NCBI GenBank assembly: GCA_030512295.1 | Contig: JAULSR010000007.1 | Span: forward strand, 1,016,501-1,080,500 | Length of the DNA stretch: 64,000 bases | From: Bombardia bombarda | Taxonomy: Eukaryota; Ascomycota; Sordariomycetes; Sordariales; Lasiosphaeriaceae | Direction of reading: 5' to 3' | Part shown: piece after piece, positions 56,692-64,000 of the stretch | Layout: each line of letters opens with the position of its first letter | How positions within the stretch are numbered: position 1 is the first letter of the stretch | Made by a program: the position numbers and the translations under genes | Notes under the pieces: model-generated | Told to the model about the DNA's origin: nothing | Database searches by the model: none | Seen by the model: the letters and a program-made list of their open reading frames with translations, nothing else

Positions 56692-57678
56692 GGGACGTGG
56701 AGGGAAAGCAGGTCAACACTCGATTTCTTTGTCATTAGGGCCGCATAATCCAAGTGGTCTTTTGTTAGTGTTCCCGGGCTACCTAAGTAGGTGTGTAGGT
56801 TTTTGATCCTGAATACTGAGGTTGGCTGTTACCCGGAGACCGCCCTATCTAGGTACTCTTTGTGAAGCGTGTGTCTGTCTTTCGGGTCATATCTTTGTGA
56901 CTTGTGGTCTGATTTGATCTGAAAGTGTCGTGTTATACTGCTGCTAAATTTTGCCATGCTATGACACTGGGTTGGCCATCGGACGGACACCAGATACCTG
57001 GGTTCAATTGTCCTCGACGACCCCCGACGGTGAGGTGGTCGTCCGAGCGTCGTGTTGAAGCTTCTATGCTACTGCAAATAAATTGGTCGCAGGGTAAGTA
57101 CGAGGGGGAGCATGAAACTTCACCAGAGTCTAGGGACGGTACGGAGCAATATGCGTGGCAACAACAACCACAGTTGTACCTGCGCCCGCAAATCTGTTAT
57201 CAGACCAAGTTCCCCAGCAATTCAAGGTGAGGAAAATAAACTTCACTAACAGCGGGTTCTTTCGTGGTACCTGCTGCTGCAGCAGATATTGCGGAAGGAG
57301 CAAGCCATTCCAGAATCCTACGTAACGGTGTGTTGCCAGACTTATTGCTCCATGCTGTTCCTATGTTCGAATGTAGATCTGGTAGCACAGGGAAGAGGAT
57401 TATCTTAGGTCCTCCTTAGTAAGGTTAGGGCCCATGTAGGTAACTAGGTAATATTCTACCGACAATTGTCCTACTACACTGACAGCTTTCTTGCCGTGGT
57501 CCTTTTTGCGTAGCCTCCCGTCGAGCGCTCCCTCCCGGTCACTAACGTGGTTCCCTAGCGCGTCTCTTCCAAGAGCTTCTTCACTTGAAAACGGCAGGCA
57601 CGACCCACACGCGTGTGCATTTATTTTCCAACGGACCTTTCAACTTCTGCCAAATCTTTCTCCTTTGCACCTACCTGC
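56692..57678. other. Spacer between family copies D and E
   Basis: AT-leaning, with an ACCTAAGTAGGTGTGTAGG patch at 56782..56800 and a GTAGGTAACTAGGTAATATT patch at 57437..57456. No gene is supported. Confidence 0.4.
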
Positions 57679-58157
57679 AATGACTGCAAATGTGAAGATG
57701 GAGCACGGCAACATCAACCTCCCCGCTGTCGATCTTGACGCTGCCCGTGGCCCGGACACGCATTCATGATCGTTAACAAAGACCTTCGTCGAGCCATCAC
57801 CATCATGGGCGGAAACCTGAAATTAGTACCCCTGGAGGAAATCGACTTAAAGAGAAGCTGCCCATATTAGGAATGTGAAGAGTTCTTCGGTTGGCTCGGT
57901 TTCCGCAATGCCGTGTCCGGAAAGCTTTTGGGACAGGACGAGGACGCATTCAGTAAAGCTACAGCATCTGGTTTATCGCACCTTGAACGTATCTGTACCT
58001 GGCGACTTCCAAACGGCGGTGGTTATTTACTACTCATGGGAAGCATGAAAAGTAGAAACCTGGAAAGCTCGGAGTCGATTCCGAGGACGAGGAGCTACTG
58101 ATTGAGGTTGGTAAGGAGGAAAACACTTCATGGGAGTTATGGAAGGTTCATTACTAG
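57679..58157 (+). pseudogene. Small beta-trefoil-like protein, family copy E (three lesions)
   Basis: Homology runs across the whole domain: FMIVNKDLRRAITIMGG, LKLVPLEE, GWLGFRNAVSGKLLG, PNGGGYLLLMG and a tail with WELWKVHY. Three defects are visible. A one-base loss near 57745, in the codons for the PWPG motif, shifts the ATG-derived frame to a stop at 57767. An in-frame TAG at 57868..57870 stands where a Trp is expected (compare the LW-C of copy D). A second shift lies near 58065. The TGG-to-TAG change is of the G-to-A type. Recent inactivation is likely, since the sequence between lesions is well kept. Confidence 0.8.
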
Positions 58158-58604
58158 GCAAGGGAAGACAGAGCAGTCTAGTGATAGGGCAGACCAGTTT
58201 TTAGCATTGCTTCCATGACGATGTGATACTAAATTAACAGGTTCAGTTGTTAGTGTTATAACTACTATGTAACAGACAACTGCTACAACTTAGGTACTCA
58301 CTTATTTGCCTGATTTGGTTGATTAGGTCACCGACGATAGATAATCCGAGGGTGGCTGACATCCAAGATGAGCGGGTTTTGACCCGGCAAACATGACAGT
58401 CTCCAATGGGGTGGGAGGTGTCCAATCAATCACAAGCAGATGCTTGAGGCGGCCCACCAGACCTCAGTCGCCATTCAGTCCCATCGGCTTTTACGTGAGG
58501 GGTAAATGCCGTGGGGCATCAAAGGGGAACACTTAAGTAGCACTACATCTTCACGCAACTGAAAGCTCTGCCCTGTCGCCAACTGCTCCCAAAGTCAGCT
58601 CAAA
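58158..58604. other. Intergenic spacer
   Basis: Promoter side of the DJ-1-like gene. No motif was recognised. Confidence 0.35.
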
Positions 58605-59460
58605 ATGGCACCCTCACCACCGACCAAGGTCCTAATGCTTTTGTTTCCGGGGTTCAACACCTTAGACATGAACGGCCCGTACGAGACGTTCAGCAAATCA
58701 GGCCAAAGCAGCCTCTTTAAAGTCACAGTTACGTCTGAAACTGAGATTACCACATCAACTGAGGGTGTCCATGTCAAGGTAAGGCATGTCTCTACGCACC
58801 TTTCCATAAACTTGAACTAAACGAAAGTATTAGCGTGACGTTGCACTAGACGAGACGCTCATTGCAAACCTCGCCGAATACAAAATCCTCATTGTCCCAG
58901 GCGGTCCTCTGCGGGGACCGACCACGCCCGTCGCGGTACAGGCGGATGAAACCACAGGCCACTTTATGCAGTTGATAGAGGCATTCTCCAAACTGTCGCC
59001 TCCACCTGGCGGCGCTCCCCGAATTCTTCTGTAAGTCGCTTACTCATTCATGTTCAAACGCGCCCAGAATGACCAATACTCGATACCTCCAAGATCCATC
59101 TGCACGGGGGCATATTTCCTCGGAACGCTGGGTGTGTTCAACGGGCGCTTCTGCACCACGCACTGGGCCGCCTACGACCAGCTCGCCGTGAGGGTAAAGG
59201 AAACGGCAGTGAGGACCCAGGGGCAGGCAGCCACCGTGTTGCCGGCGCGCTTCGTGGACTCGGGCATCAACGCGAGCAATGTGCGCATCATCAGCAGCGG
59301 CGGGGTCAGCTGCGGCATCGATGCCGCTCTTTATATCGTGAAGCGGCTGTGCAGCGAGCAAGCCGCCATCCTGACAGCCCAGCAGATGGACTATGCCTGG
59401 CGCAAGACGGAGGGTGTCGTGTTCGGGGAGGACTACGGGGTGGCGGTGGCCAGGGAGTAG
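58605..59460 (+). CDS. DJ-1/PfpI-like protein
   Basis: Three exons (58605..58778, 58834..59030, 59094..59460) give 245 aa of the class I glutamine-amidotransferase-like superfamily. The N-terminal strand KVLMLLFPGFNTLD, the VPGGP turn and the nucleophile elbow SICTGAYFLG (C127), which is assembled across the second intron, match DJ-1/PfpI and isonitrile-hydratase-like proteins. TTHWAAYDQL after the elbow is also typical. Family roles include glyoxalase, hydratase and redox sensing; which applies is not decidable here. No signal peptide is seen. The DUF1989 gene starts 205 bp downstream on the same strand, so the two may be co-regulated. Confidence 0.85.
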
Positions 59461-59664
59461 AAGTGAAGCTTGAAACGCACCTTCCCCGCGGAGATGGTTC
59501 GTGGAAGTGATCCACAGCAACCACCTATCATTGCAAATGACGGGGAGAGATGCATTCTTGTCAAGTGCGGGGTCTTTTCGATTAAATCTCGATCGCACCT
59601 GCCAACTTCTCAACCTCTCTTTCACCATAAACGTAGCTTCAAAATCGCATCCCAATCCATCGTC

Positions 59665-60611
59665 ATGTCTTCATCAACACCCAAACCTGTCCCCGCCTAC
59701 CTCCCCACCGCCGGCTCCCCTCTGACCATCGACCCAACCATCTACACCACAATCCAGTCTGCCCCCCGCCAACTTCTTTCCTCATACCGTCTCCCCATCC
59801 GCTCCGGCCACGCCTGGACCGCCCCCGCCGGCTCCATCATCCGCATCAGCACACCCGAGGGCCCCCAAGTCGGCGACCTCAACATCTGGAACCAGCACAA
59901 CCCGCGCGAGCGCTTCTGGGCCTCGCGCACCAAGCAGCTGCACGGCTCGCACGTGTCGGTCCACGATCGTCTATGGTCCACCCTTCCCTACATGCGGCCC
60001 ATGGTGACTATCCTGTCTGACACGCTGTCGTGGTATGGACGCGACGAGCACGGCGGGCGGGTCCACGATCTGCTTGGCACTCGCTGTGACCCCTACATTA
60101 ATAGTTTGCTGAGCGGGGGTGCCGAATATGACTTCCATTGTCACTCCAACCTCACGAGGGCGGTGCTGCCGTTTGGTCTGACCGAGTTTGATGTGCATGA
60201 TGTGATCAATCTGTTTCAAGTCACAGGGCTGGATGAAAAGGGGCGGTATTTCATGAGCCCGTGTCCAGCGAAGGCGGGGGATTATATCGAGTTTTTGGCG
60301 GAGCAGGATGTGTTGATGGCGCTTAGTGGGTGCTCATCTCATGATACTTTCAGTGATTTCTTTTTCTGAGTGACTGCAAGATGCTAATGGTACTGACCAC
60401 AGGCACCTGTCCTGGGGGTGATTTGTCCCTGTGGGGATTTGGCAGCGACAGCCAAAAGGATATGATCAAGTGCTGCCGTCCACTCCAAGTCGAGATTTAT
60501 AAACTCGAAGATGATGACCTTCTGCAAAAGCTCGGATGGCAGGCAGCTGAGCCCGCAAAATATAGGGGGATGCATGGCATGACGGTTGTGCAGGGGGAGA
60601 GCACTTCATAA
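59665..60611 (+). CDS. DUF1989 (urea-carboxylase-associated family) protein
   Basis: Two exons (59665..60325, 60403..60611; GTGGGT..CAG) give 289 aa. The joined sequence shows the family pattern: SGHAWTAPAGSIIRI, GPQVGDLNIWN, MVTILSDT, GRVHDLLGTRCDPY, LPFGLTEFDVHDVINLF, GDYIEFLAEQDVLMALSTCP and GGDLSLWG. The CPGGD motif arises only after splicing. DUF1989 proteins in bacteria accompany urea or guanidine carboxylases; in fungi their function is largely unknown, and a metal-binding cupin-like enzyme is inferred. It is a close downstream neighbour of the DJ-1-like gene in the same orientation. Confidence 0.85.
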
Positions 60612-60821
60612 ACTTGTCGGTATTTCTCTAATCTCACAGCTCATCTCACATCATCGACGCTTCGATCTTCCATCCCAACAATGTTTTCTTGCCATAAGTT
60701 CCCCATAACTAATGAGCAGCTCCTTAGTAGTAGGTATTTACAGTCGAGCTACCATTAGGATCAAACTCCATTTTTCTTTAGTCGTAGCTTGTGAAACCTT
60801 TTGTTTTTGCTTTTGCTTGCT

Positions 60822-60840
60822 CCCCCCCCCCCCCCCCCCC
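60822..60840 (+). repeat. Poly-C tract
   Basis: About 19 consecutive C right before the convergent gene remnant; likely length-variable. Confidence 0.8.
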
Positions 60841-60842
60841 GC

Positions 60843-61364
60843 TCAGGTGATGAGATGAACGCCAGCATGCATGACCGTACGATAGGCTAAGTGGTTCCTG
60901 ATGGCGCCATAACCGGCCAGGAAGCTCTTGACGTGGGGAAGGACGGCCGAGACGCCCTTGTAATGGTATCGCTCGTATAGGTCACCGATGAACTGCCTGA
61001 TGTCGGTGGAGCGGTTATAATGAATGACCGTGCCCCTTGCGATATCAATACCATCTCCCGCGCCGATTATCTTGATGGTGGCATTGGCGTCGTATTCGAC
61101 CAATTTTCCCCAGGCGACGTATTCCACCAGAAGCGTTTCGCCATGGCCTACCACATGAAACCATTGCTCAAAATCGACCTAGGCGAGGGCATCGCGCTTT
61201 TCCAGGCCGCAAAGCCCGGCAGAGGAGAGATCGTGAAGGCCAAACGCCATTCCTAACCTTTCTGTCCACCTGGTGTACCTGGTGTATCCTGTTTCCATCA
61301 TCCAAGTCACATGTGGACAGGCACCGCGGAAGATGCGGATGAATGGTCCAGTAAATGCAAACAA
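60843..61364 (-). pseudogene. Unrecognised gene fragment with an in-frame stop
   Basis: Two adjoining blocks in one frame: 61182..61364 (FAFTGPFIRIFRGACPH to GLEKRDALA) and 60843..61178 (VDFEQWFHVVGHGETLLVEY to HAGVHLIT). Only a TAG at 61179..61181 separates them, and the sequence reads through it naturally. Codon pattern and lack of other stops over about 170 codons suggest coding origin. An intron covering the stop could not be fitted. No domain is recognised. Either a disabled gene or an exon pair whose splice I missed. Confidence 0.35.
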
Positions 61365-61504
61365 GCCATTGGGGATCGGATTGCGACGTCCTCTGTTGTC
61401 TGGTGTGAATTGGTCGATCCGAGTTCAATAACTGAATAGGGACGCCTAACAGACCACATTAAGAAATACTTGAAAAGATCAGCAACGGGAGGAAACTCCT
61501 AGAT

Positions 61505-62017
61505 ATGGATGAGACGCAGGCTTCATCGATGGCGCAGACGAACCAAGAACTTCGCAGGGCCTACAGCCCGCAGCCAACCCGCACTTCGCGGTACCGCAAG
61601 CCTTTTGCATCCTCAGTTATAGGTGCTAATGGTAAGCCGATATCAAGGAATTTGAGTGTTAGTGATGAATAACGAATTTAAGAACGCACATATCTCCTCG
61701 ATATCAGCGCGTTCAAAGACTTTACCGACCTCTTGGAGATCAAGAACATCTCCTTCACTACGCTCCCTCAAGCGGAGCAGAATATACAAATACATAGCAC
61801 ACTGATCTCCCAGAAGGTCCAGCTCTTGATCCGCATCGGAAAGGCGAAGAAAGACGTCGAATGGCTAGAAAAAAACCCACCACATCCGAAGCCGAACGAT
61901 CCCATTTCACGCCGAAGATACAGCTTGGGCAGCAAACGAATACGCCCTTGGTCTCGCAACTCTCAACTGAATCGAGAGAGCAGCCCAATAGCACCAATTA
62001 GCCCGCAATCATTTTAG
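61505..62017 (+). CDS. Unrecognised small two-exon protein
   Basis: Exons 61505..61631 and 61683..62017 (GTAAGC..AAG) give 153 aa in one continuous frame. The N terminus is Gln/Arg/Ser-rich, followed by YLLDISAFKDFTDLLEI and a helical KVQLLIRIGKAKKDVEWLE stretch, then a basic, Pro/Ser-rich tail. No family is recognised. It converges on the next gene with 216 bp between stops. Confidence 0.5.
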
Positions 62018-62233
62018 AAAATCGGCTAGACCAAAGGCTGTCTGAACTGCTTGATAAAGATGGTGCAATACTACTGCCATGCTAGCCCTTCTGGTCGACA
62101 GATGGACAGGATCAAGATTGTTTTTACTCCATCTTGCACCTTCTGTTCCTCCTTTAATCTTTTCTCGCGGAGTACCCCATGATCCCGCCCCAAAGTCTTT
62201 CCATCACCATATCCACTCAGAGGTGACCCAGTC

Positions 62234-63367
62234 CTAGTCCTCCTTCTCCAACTTCCAACGCCACTCCCCCTGACAATCGCTCACCAGCTCCAAATCAATC
62301 GCCTCCAGCCACTCCTCCCCAATCAACTCGGTATAGCCCAGCACAATGATATCCCACGGCAGCGCTGCATCGTTCAGCTCGGCACAGACGATGGTTCCGA
62401 GCTCGTCGTCTGTAAGATGGACGACCGCCTCGACTTTCCTGCCGTCAATCATCTGATACTCGATCCTGCGTCGACGGCCAGCCATCGCTTTCCACGGCCG
62501 ACTCTCCAAATGTATCTTTTCAGCCCTCTCGCCGATCGTGTCCCCACTTTGCAGACCGCGCCAGATGGCGAAGCGGATCTCGTGTAGGATGGAGTCGCAG
62601 GTGTCCAAGTCCAAGTCCATGAGCGGGATCACACGCAAGGCGCCGAGGATGTACTGGGTCCACATGTCTGCCTGCTCCTGTTTCTTTTCGGCGTCTTCGA
62701 GCGTGGTGGCAAAGCCGCGGATCAGCTTGATCTTTTGGTGCACTGTGTTGTTGTTGTTGTTCTTGGACTGCGAGAGGTTCAACCGTATCCTTCTGTAGAT
62801 GGCCTTGAACTTGTCAGTGACCGGGAAGTCTTCGTGTGCCAGCTTCGCCACGGCCTGCCACAGGTCGGGCTGTAGGTCCTCGATCTTCTGTGCGGCGGCT
62901 TGTCGGGCGCTCTTGCTGCTCTGGTCTTTGCCATCCGTCTCCAGGAGGGTCAACTGAGCTTCTAGTCCTTCCGCTCTGGCCTCTGCTGCCTTGGTGGCTT
63001 GCTCTTGGGCGATGAGCTGGCTGCGGAGATCGCCAACCTTGTCGAGACGCTGCCGGAGAGTCTTGACGAGCGCTGTCATGTCTTGGAGCCTCTTGTTCAG
63101 CTCTGCCTCGCCCACGGCCGCTGGCCCAGCTGGATCCGTGCTCTTCTTGGTTCTTTTCGCCTCTGGTGCGGCCTTGGAGGGACTGGCTGGGCGCTTATTT
63201 GCCTGTGGCTCAGGACGTGCTGTGGTCAAAGATTGATTGATGCTGTCGATTGTGTTTTTGCAGGCAGCGTCCTGCGAGGCTTTGTCCACGGCATGGTCGT
63301 TGATGGTCTTTGCCATGGTCTCACTCTCATCGAGCGGAGCTGCGCGTTCTGGCTGCATTGGGGACAT
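62234..63367 (-). CDS. Nuclear-type coiled-coil fungal protein of unknown function
   Basis: Single-exon 377-aa protein. A disordered N-terminal part (1-95) has a basic stretch KRPASPSKAAPEAKRTKK that looks like a nuclear localisation signal. Residues about 90-160 form a Gln/Glu/Ala-rich coiled coil. Residues about 165-260 are helical (YRRIRLNLSQSKNNNNN, with a poly-Asn run encoded by GTT repeats). The C-terminal about 100 residues are a beta-rich module (RRRRIEYQMIDGRKVEAVVH, then LGYTELIGEEWLEA). No family was recognised. Chromatin or RNA association is possible but unproven. Confidence 0.65.
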   Translation of the reverse strand: MSPMQPERAAPLDESETMAKTINDHAVDKASQDAACKNTIDSINQSLTTARPEPQANKRPASPSKAAPEAKRTKKSTDPAGPAAVGEAELNKRLQDMTALVKTLRQRLDKVGDLRSQLIAQEQATKAAEARAEGLEAQLTLLETDGKDQSSKSARQAAAQKIEDLQPDLWQAVAKLAHEDFPVTDKFKAIYRRIRLNLSQSKNNNNNTVHQKIKLIRGFATTLEDAEKKQEQADMWTQYILGALRVIPLMDLDLDTCDSILHEIRFAIWRGLQSGDTIGERAEKIHLESRPWKAMAGRRRRIEYQMIDGRKVEAVVHLTDDELGTIVCAELNDAALPWDIIVLGYTELIGEEWLEAIDLELVSDCQGEWRWKLEKED

Positions 63368-64000
63368 GGCTGGTGAAATCTTGGAGATGGATTTTCTTGA
63401 CGGTATGATGCGAGTGTTCAGATTGGTCTGGGTTGCTCAAGAAGCTCAGGAAATGCTGTGAGGTGACTTGACTGGAAATATTTTCCAAGGGGACAGAACT
63501 TGGAGCGAATTCGAGATTTTATGTTCTATGTGCGAGTTCCGTCTGAAAATTCTTGCTGCCCCCCTGCTATTATTTTGCTATTCTTGAGCTTCCCTATTGT
63601 TCTCGTTAAACATCCTCACTTCTTTCCTCAATAAATTGTGTAACGTATTCGTTCGCCCTTCGCAGAACAATTGGTTTGCTGACAGACTTTGCTCTAGTCT
63701 ATTGTTCTTGTCCATCGCTGAAACGTTTGGCTTGGATTTTATCGTTGGCATTGTTCTCGCTCCAGGATGTATCAACGAAAGGTCAGCAAACCTCTTCAGC
63801 CGCCGTAGCTTACATTGAGAATAGCACGACTTACAGACACAAATGAATCGGCCTGCACCATTTACTTCGCCGTGCAGCGGTGCCTAAGAAGGTTCGGAAA
63901 GGGCATGTCTTCTTGTCCACTTGGCAACCGCAGCCGCTCCAACGTGTGACAATCTCCAGATTGTTCACGTCGTTCGGGACATAGACCTCCTCTTCTTTCG
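63368..64000. other. Right-edge region
   Basis: Upstream of the coiled-coil gene. A minus-strand frame entering from the right edge reads VYVPNDVNNLEIVTRW and a Cys-containing segment before stopping near 63840; a donor-like GTAAGT lies at about 63831..63836. It may be the end of a gene lying mostly outside the window. Too little is visible to call it. Confidence 0.3.

Noticed and set aside
57001..57015. GGTTCAATTGTCC sequence resembling a tRNA B-box
   Set aside because: No matching A-box or cloverleaf could be folded around it.
63578..63900. Possible small two-exon gene near the right edge
   Set aside because: A splice can be drawn (AGG TTT after GAAG) but the product has no motif and the region may be the end of a gene outside the window.

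Overview
The window is nuclear DNA of a filamentous ascomycete, most likely a sordariomycete and possibly Hypocreales (inferred). The genes have short 50-110 bp introns, there are three Zn2Cys6 regulators and fungal-type accessory metabolic genes, and intergenic spacers of 0.3-2.8 kb hold homopolymer runs and GTACCT/AGGTAC-rich patches. No rRNA, tRNA, CRISPR, intact transposon, PKS or NRPS was seen. Exon joins below were worked out by hand from splice sites and reading phase.

Left third (1-25 kb): a Zn2Cys6 regulator with an unusual internal zinc cluster, cut by the left edge; an atypical protein kinase-like gene converging on a seven-exon acetamidase-type amidase; a KCTD-like BTB/T1 exon; two more Zn2Cys6 regulators flanking a polytopic membrane protein (DUF2306 type); an unresolved gene at 18-19 kb; a four-helix MARVEL-like membrane protein; and a phenol-hydroxylase-type FAD monooxygenase.

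Middle (25-43 kb): a coiled-coil protein; a maleylacetate reductase-like iron-type dehydrogenase, which with the FAD monooxygenase suggests aromatic-ring catabolism; an unrecognised gene; a 15-bp minisatellite; an O-methyltransferase remnant; a zinc alcohol dehydrogenase; a secreted Thr/Ser-rich protein; then a gene graveyard (37.4-40.9 kb) with a cytochrome P450 that lost its heme loop and a truncated, frameshifted DMATS-type aromatic prenyltransferase. An intact carotenoid oxygenase follows. The broken genes look like the remains of a secondary-metabolite locus.

Right third (43-64 kb): an HSL-type esterase, a small unknown protein, a secreted PL20 glucuronan lyase, an MFS sugar transporter, a 2.7-kb gene-free stretch, three members of a small-protein family, a DJ-1/PfpI-like gene next to a DUF1989 gene, and two unrecognised genes.

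The most unusual signal is that small-protein family. Five copies are scattered at 35.9, 39.1, 55.1, 56.2 and 57.7 kb. Three are intact (150-199 aa) and two are broken. They share a PWP start, a GWLGFRNAVSG-type core, an HPNGGYLLL motif and a W-(E/G)-F tail, with no signal peptide. They look like compact beta-trefoil-type proteins (inference) of unknown function, undergoing local gene birth and death.
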